This document shows, in pieces, positions 1-8,814 of a DNA stretch of 64,000 bases. The stretch comes from Hyphomicrobiaceae bacterium UBA7697 (GTDB taxonomy: Bacteria; Pseudomonadota; Alphaproteobacteria; Rhizobiales; Methyloligellaceae): the NCBI GenBank assembly GCA_002482645.1, contig DLGJ01000005.1, positions 675,437-739,436 of the forward strand, in the 5' to 3' direction. The position numbers were made by a program, and so were the translations under genes. Position 1 is the stretch's first letter, and every line of letters starts with the position of its first letter. The notes beneath the pieces were generated by a model. That model did not search any database and was not told the DNA's origin. It was given only the letters and a program-made list of their open reading frames with translations.

Positions 1-586
1 TCACGAGCAACGCATCCGCGCGCGGCAATTGCGCGTCGAGCGGCGCACGCAGCGGACCGGACGGGATCACGCGCCCATTGCCGAGCCCCGAGGCTGCGTC
101 CGCGACGACCAGCGAGAGATCCTTGGCGAGCCCCGGATTCTGAAAACCATCGTCCATGACGATGACGTCCGCGTTCGTCCGCTCGATCGCCTTGGCGCCG
201 GCGGCTCTGTCGGGGGAAACGAACGCCGGCGCGGCAGCGGCCAACAAAAGCGCTTCGTCGCCAACCTCCTTCGCTTCGTGCCCAGCGACCTGGACGGCGC
301 CCTTGATGTTCCCGCCATAGCCGCGCGTGAGGAAGGCCGGCGCCTTACCCATGGTTTTGAGCAGGGCCGCGATGGCAATGGCCGCCGGTGTCTTGCCGCC
401 GCCGCCCGACGTGAAGTTCCCGATACAGATCACCGGAAGCCGGGACCGGTACGCGGGCTCGCGCGACAGCCGCGACGCCGCGGTCCGGCCGTAAAGCGCG
501 GCGATCGGAGAGAGCAGGGCGGGCATGACCTTCGCGGCCGCGCCGCGCTTGTTGCCGTACCACCAAGTGGGCGTCTCAAGAGGCAT
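1..586 (-). CDS. lpxK: Tetraacyldisaccharide 4'-kinase LpxK, partial at window edge
   Basis: This enzyme phosphorylates the 4' position of the lipid A disaccharide precursor at the inner membrane. The frame opens with ATG at 586 (MPLETPTWWYGNKRG) and runs off the left edge after about 195 codons, against roughly 330 in the family, so the C-terminal part lies outside the window. Residues 57-67 read NFTSGGGGKTP, the glycine-rich nucleotide-binding loop typical of LpxK. Its start overlaps the end of the upstream Kdo transferase gene by 11 bases, which implies translational coupling in the lipid A operon. The family call is confident; completeness cannot be judged. Confidence 0.93.
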   Translation of the reverse strand, partial: MPLETPTWWYGNKRGAAAKVMPALLSPIAALYGRTAASRLSREPAYRSRLPVICIGNFTSGGGGKTPAAIAIAALLKTMGKAPAFLTRGYGGNIKGAVQVAGHEAKEVGDEALLLAAAAPAFVSPDRAAGAKAIERTNADVIVMDDGFQNPGLAKDLSLVVADAASGLGNGRVIPSGPLRAPLDAQLPRADALLV

Positions 587-2585
587 GTTGCAGCGGCACC
601 TTTTCCGGAAGGTAGGCGTCGATCGCATCCTGCGTCTTCGGCAGCGCCCCGCTCATGGCGGTGACGCGCTCTTCGGCCCGGCTGTACATCTCGTGCCGGG
701 CGGTCTCGTTCTGCAGCAGGTCGATCACCGCGCGCGCGAGGCTGTCGGCGTCTTCGACGGTTCCGGCGCCCCCGGCCTTCACAAGCACGTCGTAGGCATC
801 GCGAAAATTGTGGACGTGGGGCCCGGCGAGAACCGCGGCGCCGAGCTTGATCGCCTCGACGGGATTCTGTCCGCCGTGCTTCACAAGCGAGCCGCCGATG
901 AAGGCCACGGGCGCAAGCGCATAGAACACGCCGAGTTCACCCATCGTGTCGCCCACATAGATATCGGTGCCGCTGTCGATATGTCCGCCTTGCGCGCGCA
1001 GGACGACCTTCAAGCCTTGTGCCCGCAGCCGGTCGGCGATGGCCGCGCCGCGCTCCGGGTGCCGCGGCACGATGATCGTGGCGATATCGGGCAGTTCTTT
1101 TTTGATCCGCGCATGGGCCGCGCCGATGATTTCGTCCTCGCCGGGATGCGTGCTGGCCGCGAGCCAAATGGGACGGCCCCAAAACGCGGCGGCGAGGTCC
1201 GCCTTGGCCGCTTGGTCCACGGGCGGGGGCGGGGCATCGGCTTTCAAATTGCCGACAGCCATGGATTTCGGCGCGCCGAGCTGCGCGAATTGCTCGGCGA
1301 GGCGTTCGCTCTGCGCGAGGACGAGATCGAACGCGGAGAAGATCGGCCGGCTGAGACCCGGACGCCGCCGCCACCGCTTGTAGGACGGGGGCGACATGCG
1401 CGCATTGATGAGAAGCAGCGGAACCTTCCGCGCCTTCGTCTCGAGCACGAGGTTCGGCCAGATCTCCGATTCGACGAGCACGGCGAGGTCGGGACGCCAA
1501 TGATCGAGAAAGCGTTCGACATAGGCGCCCCTGTCGAGCGGCACATATTGGTGGATCGCGCCTTGCGGCAGGCGCGCGCGCGCGAGACGGGCCGATGTGA
1601 CCGTCGCCGTCGTGAGCAAGACGCGGATGTCGGGCCGCGCCGTCACGATGTGCTCGATCAGCGGGAGCGCGGCGTTGGTTTCGCCGACGGATGCGGCGTG
1701 AAACCACACGAGAAATCCCGAGGGGCGCGGGCCGCTTGCGAATCCGTAACGTTCCGGATGCCGATCCGGTTCTTCCTTGCCTTTGCGCGTCCGCCAGGCC
1801 AGCAGTGCCGGGGCGACGGGCGCGGCGAGCTTCGTGGCGAGCCGGTAGGTCTTGAGCGACAGGCCGGGCTTCAGCGCCTCTTCCGCGCTCAAAGGGTCGG
1901 TGGCGCCGACCAGCGCGTAGGCACGCGCCGTCGTTTCCGCCAGCGCGCGTTCGATCGCTTGCCGCCCTTTCTCGATTTCGTCTTTGTCCTCGCTATCGGG
2001 CACGAACACGGGCTCGCCGACGACATACGCCATCTTCGAGAAGGGCAGGTTGATGGTCAGGGCGCTCCAGGTCGGCAGCGCGATATAGCGGCTGGTGGCG
2101 ATGGCATGGGGGACGACGGGACGACCCGATTTCGCGCCGATCGTGGCGATGCCGACGCCCGCGCGCCGGGCGGGGCCTGGCGGCACGTCCGCCGTCATGA
2201 CGACGCTGGCGCCCTGTTCCAGAGCCCGCAACGTCTCGCGCATGGCTGTCGCGCCGCCGCGATTGCGTTTGCGCTTACCGGCGCCGGCGCCGCGGATGAG
2301 CTCCGTGCCGAAGCGGCGCAGCACGTCGCCGATCAATTCGGCGTCGCCGTGGCGCGAGACCATGGCTTTCACGACTGCCTCGCGCTTCGGCTTCATGATC
2401 GGCAGCATCATGAACTGGCCGTGCCAGATCGAAAGAACCTGGGGGTGCTGTCCGAAGAGCTTGGTGTCGGTGTCGGCCGGATCGCGCACCAGAGTGCTCG
2501 TTCTGAACACGAGCCGGATATAAACTGAAGCCAGCGCGCTCACGAAAGCAATAAAGGGCTCCGATTCTAGGAGGCGCTTGAGCAT
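576..2585 (-). CDS. waaA: DUF374 acyltransferase-like domain fused to Kdo transferase WaaA
   Basis: A single 669-residue frame contains two proteins that are usually separate. Residues about 1-225 form a DUF374 (LPLAT-superfamily) domain, with the IWHGQFM motif near 53-59, a TADVPPGP stretch near 131-138 and KSGRPVVP near 152-159. Residues about 243-665 are a 3-deoxy-D-manno-octulosonate transferase that adds Kdo to lipid A precursors; YRLATKL opens it, AASVGET holds the expected catalytic Glu (E302), and VESEIWPN and GGSLVKHGGQNPVEA follow. WaaA alone is about 425 residues. ATG at 2585 lies 12 bases after the ABC exporter stop, and the stop overlaps lpxK. The acyltransferase activity of DUF374 is unproven. 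The fusion could also be an assembly artefact, although no frame disruption is visible. Confidence 0.9.
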   Translation of the reverse strand: MLKRLLESEPFIAFVSALASVYIRLVFRTSTLVRDPADTDTKLFGQHPQVLSIWHGQFMMLPIMKPKREAVVKAMVSRHGDAELIGDVLRRFGTELIRGAGAGKRKRNRGGATAMRETLRALEQGASVVMTADVPPGPARRAGVGIATIGAKSGRPVVPHAIATSRYIALPTWSALTINLPFSKMAYVVGEPVFVPDSEDKDEIEKGRQAIERALAETTARAYALVGATDPLSAEEALKPGLSLKTYRLATKLAAPVAPALLAWRTRKGKEEPDRHPERYGFASGPRPSGFLVWFHAASVGETNAALPLIEHIVTARPDIRVLLTTATVTSARLARARLPQGAIHQYVPLDRGAYVERFLDHWRPDLAVLVESEIWPNLVLETKARKVPLLLINARMSPPSYKRWRRRPGLSRPIFSAFDLVLAQSERLAEQFAQLGAPKSMAVGNLKADAPPPPVDQAAKADLAAAFWGRPIWLAASTHPGEDEIIGAAHARIKKELPDIATIIVPRHPERGAAIADRLRAQGLKVVLRAQGGHIDSGTDIYVGDTMGELGVFYALAPVAFIGGSLVKHGGQNPVEAIKLGAAVLAGPHVHNFRDAYDVLVKAGGAGTVEDADSLARAVIDLLQNETARHEMYSRAEERVTAMSGALPKTQDAIDAYLPEKVPLQHAS

Positions 2586-2597
2586 CGGGCGGTTTCT

Positions 2598-4460
2598 CTA
2601 TTCGCCCGGAACGGCGACGGCACGCTCCTCGCCGGACGGCGCCGGTTCGAAGCCGCCGGAAATGCCGAACTGAGTGCGATGGAGGCGCGTATAGAGGCCG
2701 CCCTTGGACACGAGCTCGTCGTGACGGCCGACCTCGACGATGCGGCCGTTGTCGAGAACGCAAATCACATCGGCCTTCTTCACCGTGGACAGACGATGCG
2801 CGATCATCAGCACGGAGCGCCCCTGCATCAGCTTCTCGAGCGCCGCCTGGACCTTGGCCTCCGACTCGGAGTCGAGCGAGCTCGTGGGCTCGTCGAGCAT
2901 CAGGATCGGCGCATCCTTGTAGATCGCGCGCGCGATGGCGATGCGTTGCCGCTCGCCGCCGGAAAGCAGCGCCCCGGCCTCGCCGACACGCGTGTCGTAG
3001 CCGCGCGGCAGAGCCACGATGAAATCGTGCGCCGCCGCCGCCTTGGCCGCCGCGACCACCTCTTCCTCGACGAGCGGCTTCGCCCCGTAGGCGATGTTGG
3101 CGCGGATCGTGTCGTCGAACAGAACCGGGTCTTGCGTGACGAGTCCGATCGCATCGCGCAAGGAGGAGACCGTGACGTTCTTGATGTCCTGACCGTCGAT
3201 CAGGACCGCGCCTTCCTGCGGATCGAAGAACCGCAGCGCCAGGTTGACGAGCGTGCTCTTGCCCGAGCCGGACGGGCCGACAAGCGCGACCGTCTTGCCC
3301 GGCGGAACGGTCAGGGTCACGCCCTTGAGGACGATGTTCTCCGGGTCGTAGTGGAAGCCGACATCGCGGAAGGCGATCTCGCCTTCGGCGAGTTCCAGCG
3401 GTTTGGCGTTCTCCGCCTCGACCAGCTTGCTCTCGCGGTCGATGATGCCGAACACCCGGCTCGCCGCGGCGACGCCTTCCTGCAACTGGGTTTGGAGCGT
3501 GGCGAGGCTCTTCAGCGGTCCATAGATCAGAAGCGCCGCCGTGGTGAAGCCCATGAAATGGCCAAGCGTGGCATTGCCGCGCACGCCGTCGATCCCGGCG
3601 ACGTAAACCGCAGCGGCAAATCCAAGGCCGACGATGAGCTCCATGGCCGGGCTAGACATCGCCCGGGCGCGCATGCCGCGCATGGTGTATTCCAGCGCCC
3701 GATTGATGGCGGCGGCCGCACGCTCTTCTTCCTGAGCTTCCTGCTTGTAGGCCCGGACGACGCGCATGCCCTGGAGTGTCTGGCTCACCAAAGCGGAGAG
3801 GTCGCCGGTCTCTTGAAGCGATTTGGTCGTCGATTTGCGCATCTTCCGGCGCTGCCGCGACAGCACGAACCAGGCAAAAGGCATGAAGATCAGCACGAGC
3901 ATCGACAGGCGCGGCGCCATGTAGAACATGGAGCCCACGAGGATCACGACCTTGAAGGTGTTCTCGCACAGCGTCACGATGGTGCGGCTCGCGGTGGCGC
4001 GGATCAGCGTGGCGTCGTTGAGGAAGCCGGACAGAATTCGGCCTGAATGCACCGTCTGGATCCAACCGAGATCGGCTTCGGCCAGCTTCCGGAACATTTG
4101 CAGGCGCAAGTTCGCGATGAAGCGGTGGCCGAGATAGCCGACCGTCACGTCGGCCACATACTCGGAGATGGCCTTGACCACGGTGATCACGACGATCGCG
4201 ACCGTGATCCACGTCACCAGACTCGCGTCCTTGTTGACGAAAATATCGTCCGCGGTGCGCTGGATCACGAACGGGATCGCGCCGGTCGTCGCGGCCGTCA
4301 GCAACATCGCCACCGCGCCGCAAGCCAGCAGCGCCTTGTGGGGGCGCAGGTGCTCCCGCCAAATGCGCGTGACGATCTGCGACGTGTTGAGCCGCCGGTG
4401 CGTGAGCTCGTCGCCCCCCCGAGTGGCCACACGGGCATCTATGAAGACGTTGTCTTTCAA
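2598..4460 (-). CDS. MsbA-like ABC exporter, fused permease and ATPase
   Basis: This 620-residue half-transporter has a six-helix exporter membrane domain (about residues 40-330) followed by a nucleotide-binding domain. The motifs seen are Walker A GPSGSGKST (395-403), Q-loop VTQDPVLF (441-448), signature LSGGE (499-503), Walker B ILMLDEP (519-525) and H-loop IAHR (553-556). Membership in the lipid A/Kdo cluster, between DUF4170 and the DUF374-WaaA gene, makes lipid A-core flipping (the MsbA role) the best guess. Other type IV exporters share these motifs, so the substrate is an inference from context. It works as a homodimer in this family. Confidence 0.88.
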   Translation of the reverse strand: MKDNVFIDARVATRGGDELTHRRLNTSQIVTRIWREHLRPHKALLACGAVAMLLTAATTGAIPFVIQRTADDIFVNKDASLVTWITVAIVVITVVKAISEYVADVTVGYLGHRFIANLRLQMFRKLAEADLGWIQTVHSGRILSGFLNDATLIRATASRTIVTLCENTFKVVILVGSMFYMAPRLSMLVLIFMPFAWFVLSRQRRKMRKSTTKSLQETGDLSALVSQTLQGMRVVRAYKQEAQEEERAAAAINRALEYTMRGMRARAMSSPAMELIVGLGFAAAVYVAGIDGVRGNATLGHFMGFTTAALLIYGPLKSLATLQTQLQEGVAAASRVFGIIDRESKLVEAENAKPLELAEGEIAFRDVGFHYDPENIVLKGVTLTVPPGKTVALVGPSGSGKSTLVNLALRFFDPQEGAVLIDGQDIKNVTVSSLRDAIGLVTQDPVLFDDTIRANIAYGAKPLVEEEVVAAAKAAAAHDFIVALPRGYDTRVGEAGALLSGGERQRIAIARAIYKDAPILMLDEPTSSLDSESEAKVQAALEKLMQGRSVLMIAHRLSTVKKADVICVLDNGRIVEVGRHDELVSKGGLYTRLHRTQFGISGGFEPAPSGEERAVAVPGE

Positions 4461-4610
4461 GGATTATCCCGATTTCTGCAAGGCGCGGCGTGCGCCCCCG
4501 CGTCCCTTGGTTCCCCTGTCTAGCACGGGAGACCGCCGACCATTAAGGCGAAAAGCCGTTCGAGACCAGTGTGCAAGATCCGTACGGGTCCAGAATGTGT
4601 ACGGCGCGCC

Positions 4611-4868
4611 TTATGCCGCCTCCGGGTCGAGGAGCCGGTGCAGATGCACGATGAAGTAGCGCATATGGGCATCGTCCACCGAGCGCTGTGCCGCGTCCTT
4701 CCAGGCGTCGTAGGCGGCGGCGTAGTTGGGATAGATGCCGACGATATCCAGCTTGCTCAGATCGTCGAATTGGACCTTGTCGAGCTTAGTCAGCGTTCCG
4801 CCAAACACGAGGTGAAGCAATTGCTTGCCACCGTCTTTCGCGTCCGGTGCGCCATCGTCCGCGGCCAT
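4611..4868 (-). CDS. DUF4170 family protein
   Basis: This is an 85-residue soluble protein with no signal peptide. Its core (QLLHLVFGGTL, then IVGIYPNYAAAYDAWKDAAQ, then MRYFIVHLHRLLDP) matches my recollection of DUF4170, a short alphaproteobacterial family found between cysQ and the lipid A genes. The function is unknown. It lies 51 bases downstream of cysQ on the same strand, and 150 bases separate it from the exporter gene. The start ATG at 4868 is preceded by a GGAGGGGATG-type Shine-Dalgarno sequence. Confidence 0.8.
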   Translation of the reverse strand: MAADDGAPDAKDGGKQLLHLVFGGTLTKLDKVQFDDLSKLDIVGIYPNYAAAYDAWKDAAQRSVDDAHMRYFIVHLHRLLDPEAA

Positions 4869-4919
4869 ACTCGCATCCCCTCCGTTGTTTGCTTGCCGGG
4901 CAACGTGCCGAATTGCGCC

Positions 4920-5744
4920 CTAGACGTCCACGCGGCTGGTCCGCTCGATCAGGGCAGGGTGCAGGGCCAACCCGCTCGAGACGAGGCTGGGGAATTTCGG
5001 GTTGTCGCGATTGTAAATATGCGGGTTCCCCAGATGGTCGGTGATGATGCCGCCTGCTTCTTCCATGATAACGGCCGAGGCCGCCAGATCCCACTCGGCT
5101 TTCGGCGTTAGCGAGATCGTCGCATCGCCCCGCCCGCAAGCGACCAGCGCCAGACGGTAGGCAACCGAATTCACCCACTGCGCGGTCACGTTCGGCCAAG
5201 GCTCTTCCCAGATCTTCTTTTTGAAAAGACCGCCGCTGGCGATCATCCTGGCGCCTTCGAGCGTCGACAGGCCGCTCGCATGGATGGGCTCGTCGTTCAA
5301 GAAGGCACCGGCGCCGCGAATGGCGTGGAAAAACTCGTCCGTCGAAGGATTGTAGACCACGCCGAGCACGGGAACGCCGTCCTCGACCAAAGCGGCCGAG
5401 ATGGTCCATTCGGGGAGCTCGCGCAGGAAGGCGCCGGTCCCATCGATGGGATCGACCATCCATACGCGCGCGTGCTTGAAGCGCGAGCGGTCGTCGGGGC
5501 TCTCTTCGGAGAGCCAGCCATAGTCCTTGCGCCGCGTGGTCAGATCGAGCTTCAAGGCCGCGTCCACCGCCAGATCGGCCTCGCTGACCTCGGAGCCGTC
5601 CGCTTTCCGGAATGCCTTGGGGGCCGTCCGGAAATAGCTGCTGGCCAGGGCTCCGGCATCGCGGACCGCCCTTTGCAGAATTTCAAAATCGTCTTCGCGG
5701 GAATGCAAAGGCTCGGAATATTTCTCGGGATTAATCGCGGTCAT
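4920..5744 (-). CDS. cysQ: 3'(2'),5'-bisphosphate nucleotidase CysQ / inositol monophosphatase family
   Basis: This 274-residue member of the inositol monophosphatase superfamily probably hydrolyses 3'-phosphoadenosine 5'-phosphate to AMP, recycling the by-product of sulfate assimilation and sulfotransfer. The metal-binding motifs are intact: GWLSEES (76-82), WMVDPIDGTGAF (95-106) and EWDLAASAVIMEEAGG (218-232). Inositol monophosphatase activity cannot be excluded from sequence. In related genomes this gene heads the DUF4170-WaaA-LpxK run, which is the arrangement here. Confidence 0.85.
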   Translation of the reverse strand: MTAINPEKYSEPLHSREDDFEILQRAVRDAGALASSYFRTAPKAFRKADGSEVSEADLAVDAALKLDLTTRRKDYGWLSEESPDDRSRFKHARVWMVDPIDGTGAFLRELPEWTISAALVEDGVPVLGVVYNPSTDEFFHAIRGAGAFLNDEPIHASGLSTLEGARMIASGGLFKKKIWEEPWPNVTAQWVNSVAYRLALVACGRGDATISLTPKAEWDLAASAVIMEEAGGIITDHLGNPHIYNRDNPKFPSLVSSGLALHPALIERTSRVDV

Positions 5745-6005
5745 TTGGCAGTAGGAACACTCTCTAAACCATGCTGGAAGCTACCGGTCGTTAATGACGT
5801 CCATTAAGCGTCCGGGAAGTCTTCCGTGGCACCATCACGGCAATCAAGGCTACCTCAAGGCGGCCAACAAGGAAGCTAACAGCAAGGCGTCACACGGGCC
5901 TCGGATGCGATACGCACCGGGGCCCGCTTGCATTGCGGAAGAAGCTTACGTGAGTCGCCCTTGCATTTCTCGGACCAGATCGTCCTAACCCGTCAAATCG
6001 GACTT
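5745..6005. other. Intergenic region with one hairpin
   Basis: These 261 bases between ubiA (minus) and cysQ (minus) contain no convincing gene; the short open frames here match nothing recognisable. A 9-bp inverted repeat with one G-T pair, GGGCCTCGG at 5896-5904 and CCGGGGCCC at 5917-5925, encloses a 12-base loop. It has no T-run on either side, so it is not a typical intrinsic terminator. The part nearest 5745 should hold the cysQ promoter, but no clear -35/-10 pair stands out. Confidence 0.4.
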
Positions 6006-6974
6006 CTAGAGGACAGATGCAAGCGTCATATCCGCCAGAATTGCGAAAAAAACAATCAAACCAAAGTCTCGATTGGAGCGAAAACGAGCGAGACAGTTCT
6101 CTGCATCGTCAATATCGAGAGTGGCGACCTGCCACGATAACTGTCCGCACGCGAGTGCGAGACCCGCGAAGAACACGGGACCTGCGCCGGCCAGCCAGCC
6201 AGCCAGCCCGATGGCGCCGATGGCGAGCCCGTAAAACGCGCTGAGCCAGATCTTCGTGTCGCGGCCGAAGCGGAGCGCGGTCGATTTCATGCCGATCAAG
6301 GCGTCGTCTTCGCGGTCCTGGTGCGCGTAAATCGTGTCGTAGCCGATCGTCCAGGCGACGGCGCCCACATAGAGCACCGCCGGCGCCCAATCGAGCCGGC
6401 CGAGGACCGCCGCCCAGCCGATCAGCGCGCCCCAGTTGAAGGCCAGGCCGAGGACCGCTTGCGGCCAATGGCTGATGCGCTTCACGAACGGGTAGAGCGC
6501 GACGATGGGCACGACCCCGAAGCCCAGCCAGACCGAGAACGGATTGAGGCTGAGCAGCACGGCCAAGCCCACGAGGCATTGGCCAAGCATGAAGGCGAGC
6601 GCGGCCTTGAGCGAGACCTGGCCGCTCGGCAAGGGCCGGGAACGCGTGCGCGCGACCCGGGCGTCGATGTCCCGGTCCACAATGTCGTTGTAAGTGCAGC
6701 CCGCCCCGCGCATGACGACGGCGCCGGCGGCGAACAGGACGAGCAGCCAGGGGTCCGGATAGGCTGCCCCCGCATGGAGCCCCGCCAGCGCCACGGACCA
6801 GAAGCAGGGCAGCGCCAAGAGGTAGAAGCCGATCGGCCGGTCCGCTCGCGCGAGCCGCAAATAGGGCAGGGCCCAGGCCGGCGCGTAGCGGTCGGCCCAG
6901 TTCTGCATCGGAGCATCGGCCACGGGCGCGTCGGAACCGCCGCCGGCTTTGCCTTCAACCTCTGGACGTGGCAT
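6006..6974 (-). CDS. ubiA: 4-hydroxybenzoate polyprenyltransferase UbiA
   Basis: This membrane prenyltransferase joins the polyprenyl tail to 4-hydroxybenzoate, the first committed ubiquinone step. The 322-residue protein has several hydrophobic helices and both Asp-rich motifs: NDIVDRDIDARVART (96-110) and YDTIYAHQDREDD (212-224). RPIGFYLLALPCFW near 46-59 is also typical. The head-to-head neighbour is rsmE. Two other quinone-related genes, ispE and a polyprenyl diphosphate synthase, occur further along the window. Heme O synthase belongs to the same superfamily but has a different first motif, and that gene is found separately at 19804. Confidence 0.95.
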   Translation of the reverse strand: MPRPEVEGKAGGGSDAPVADAPMQNWADRYAPAWALPYLRLARADRPIGFYLLALPCFWSVALAGLHAGAAYPDPWLLVLFAAGAVVMRGAGCTYNDIVDRDIDARVARTRSRPLPSGQVSLKAALAFMLGQCLVGLAVLLSLNPFSVWLGFGVVPIVALYPFVKRISHWPQAVLGLAFNWGALIGWAAVLGRLDWAPAVLYVGAVAWTIGYDTIYAHQDREDDALIGMKSTALRFGRDTKIWLSAFYGLAIGAIGLAGWLAGAGPVFFAGLALACGQLSWQVATLDIDDAENCLARFRSNRDFGLIVFFAILADMTLASVL

Positions 6975-7012
6975 GTGTCCTGCCGCTTTGCTCGCTCAGT
7001 CGTGTGTCGCCC

Positions 7013-7744
7013 ATGCCCTCTAAACTGCCACGGCTCTTCGTCAAGTCCCCGTTATCCTCGGACGCCGGTATCGTGCTGGACCGGGACCGGGCGCATTACC
7101 TCGCAAACGTGCTTCGATTGAGGGCCGGCGCCCAAGTCCTCCTCTTCAACGGTGTGGACGGCGAATGGCGTGCGCGTGTGACGGCAATCGGCAAGAGAGA
7201 CATGTCTCTCGTGGTCGAGGACCAAACGCGGCCGCAAGAGACCGGCCCCGACCTCCACTATCTCTTCGCACCCATCAAGCGGGCTCGGGTCGACTACATG
7301 GCGCAGAAGGCGACGGAGATGGGGGCGAGCCTGCTGCGCCCGGTCATCACGCGCCGGACCATCGCCGAACGCGTGAAGGTCGAACGTCTCGAAGCCAATG
7401 CGGTCGAGGCGGCGGAGCAGTGCGGCATTTTGCGCGTACCGGAGGTGAGGGCGCCCCAAGCTCTCGAAGACGTGCTCGCGAGTTGGGACGCGGAGCGGCT
7501 TCTCATCTTCGCCGACGAGAGCGCGGCCGTGACGTCGCCGCTCGAGGTCTTGGCGCCCCATGCGGGCAGTCCGCACGCCGTCTTGATCGGGCCGGAAGGG
7601 GGATTCGATCCCGAAGAGCGCGACATGTTGCTGAGACGCGACTTCGTGGTGCCGGTCTCGCTCGGGCCGCGCGTCATGCGCGCCGACACCGCCGCCGTCG
7701 CGTGTCTTGCGCTCGTCAATGCCGTGTGCGGCGATTGGCGGTAG
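7013..7744 (+). CDS. rsmE: 16S rRNA (uracil1498-N3)-methyltransferase RsmE
   Basis: This SPOUT-family methyltransferase modifies U1498 of 16S rRNA. The chosen start at 7013 gives 243 residues beginning MPSKLPRLFVKSPLS. An in-frame ATG at 6968 would overlap the ubiA start and add 15 residues that do not look family-like. Diagnostic segments are HYLANVLRLRAG near the N-terminus, KRARVDYMAQKATEMG in the middle, and the C-terminal knot IGPEGGFDPEE and MRADTAAVACL. It is transcribed divergently from ubiA. Confidence 0.93.
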   Translation: MPSKLPRLFVKSPLSSDAGIVLDRDRAHYLANVLRLRAGAQVLLFNGVDGEWRARVTAIGKRDMSLVVEDQTRPQETGPDLHYLFAPIKRARVDYMAQKATEMGASLLRPVITRRTIAERVKVERLEANAVEAAEQCGILRVPEVRAPQALEDVLASWDAERLLIFADESAAVTSPLEVLAPHAGSPHAVLIGPEGGFDPEERDMLLRRDFVVPVSLGPRVMRADTAAVACLALVNAVCGDWR

Positions 7745-7769
7745 ACGGATCGATGAAACTCGTCGCTAC

Positions 7770-7787
7770 TGTGACCCGATTGTCACA
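7770..7787. promoter_or_regulatory. Inverted repeat upstream of cyoA, candidate regulator site
   Basis: TGTGAC at 7770-7775 and GTCACA at 7782-7787 form a perfect 6-bp inverted repeat around CCGATT. It lies in the rsmE-cyoA gap, about 100 bases before the cyoA start. The half-sites resemble CRP half-sites, but the spacing between TGTGA and TCACA is 8, not 6. They also loosely resemble RegA/PrrA half-sites (GNGRC...GNCRC), and that regulator family is known to control terminal oxidases. The regulator is not identified. Confidence 0.4.
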
Positions 7788-7888
7788 AGTTGTGCACCGT
7801 GCGTGATCTAAACTCGCAATATCGGTCGCGAGCGACTACGGTCGTACATCATCGAACCGTTCTGCTCATGAATCGAAGCCGCGAAGAC

Positions 7889-8809
7889 ATGACAGTCGAG
7901 AACGCGCGTGCCCTTCGATGGCGGCCCTGCGCGTCTATCGTCCTTGCCGCCGCTTCAGCGGCTGTATTGTGCGGCGGCTGCTCCGTTCTCGACGGGCCAG
8001 TGCTGTCCCCGAGCGGACCGATCAGTCTGGCGCAGCGCGATCTTCTCTTCAAAGCCGTCGCGATCATGATGATCGTGATCGTTCCGGTTTTCGTCATGGC
8101 CGCGATCTTCGCGCGGCGCTATCGCGGCACCAATCGCAAAGCGCGCTACACACCGAATTTCGATTTCTATTGGCCCTTGGAGGTCGTCGTTTGGGGGGTG
8201 CCCGCCGCCATCATCGTCTGGCTAAGCCTTCATCTGTGGCACTACACGTACCAGCTCGATCCGTACAAGGAGATCGATCCGGGCGTGAAGCCGCTCCAAG
8301 TGCAGGCCATCGCGCAGGATTGGAAATGGCTGTTCGTGTATCCGGAGCAGAACATCGCCGTCGTCAATGAACTGGCGATGCCCGTGAACACGCCGGTCAG
8401 TATCGCGATCACCTCGGACACGGCGATGAACTCCCTGGTGATCCCGGCGCTCGGCGGCCAGATCTACGCCATGGCCGGTATGCAGACCCGCCTGAACCTG
8501 CTCGCGGACAAGACAGGCACGTTCTGGGGGCGGAACGTCCAATATAGCGGGCGCGGCTTCGCCGATCAGCAATTCCAGACGCTGGCGCAGCCGAAGGCGG
8601 ACTTCGATGCGTGGGTGGAAAAAGTGAAGCAATCGGCGAAGGCGCTCGACGCGGCGGCGTACGAGGCGCTCGCCAAGCCGAGCCAAAAAGTCCCCGTGAC
8701 GTATTTTTCGGGCGTGGAGCCGGGCCTCTTCGACAAGATCATCGCCAAATATTCGCATGGCGACTCGGACCGCATGCCACGGCACTCCAATACCGGTGCG
8801 ATGGATTAG
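7889..8809 (+). CDS. cyoA: Cytochrome bo3 ubiquinol oxidase subunit II
   Basis: Subunit II of a quinol-oxidising heme-copper oxidase in the inner membrane. From ATG 7889 the product is 306 residues (E. coli CyoA has about 315). In-frame ATGs at 7868 and 7790 are possible starts, but this one gives a compact signal peptide ending in a lipobox-like LCGGC. Two membrane segments follow (AVAIMMIVIVPVFVMAAIF and WPLEVVVWGVPAAIIVW). The region that binds CuA in cytochrome c oxidases reads NVQYSGRGF with no Cys, as expected of quinol oxidases. It heads cyoABCD; the cyoB GTG starts 6 bases after this stop. Confidence 0.92.
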   Translation: MTVENARALRWRPCASIVLAAASAAVLCGGCSVLDGPVLSPSGPISLAQRDLLFKAVAIMMIVIVPVFVMAAIFARRYRGTNRKARYTPNFDFYWPLEVVVWGVPAAIIVWLSLHLWHYTYQLDPYKEIDPGVKPLQVQAIAQDWKWLFVYPEQNIAVVNELAMPVNTPVSIAITSDTAMNSLVIPALGGQIYAMAGMQTRLNLLADKTGTFWGRNVQYSGRGFADQQFQTLAQPKADFDAWVEKVKQSAKALDAAAYEALAKPSQKVPVTYFSGVEPGLFDKIIAKYSHGDSDRMPRHSNTGAMD

Positions 8810-8814
8810 GACCA

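Noticed and set aside
525..2528. Long plus-strand open frame opposite the DUF374-WaaA gene
   Set aside because: It is a shadow of the strong third-position GC bias of the real gene; the translation is Arg/Asp/His rich with no domain.
5896..5925. tRNA or small RNA gene
   Set aside because: There is a single hairpin with no cloverleaf, anticodon arm or T-loop; no tRNA could be recognised anywhere in the window.
7770..7787. CRP binding site
   Set aside because: The TGTGA and TCACA halves are 8 bases apart instead of 6, so it is kept only as an unassigned inverted repeat.
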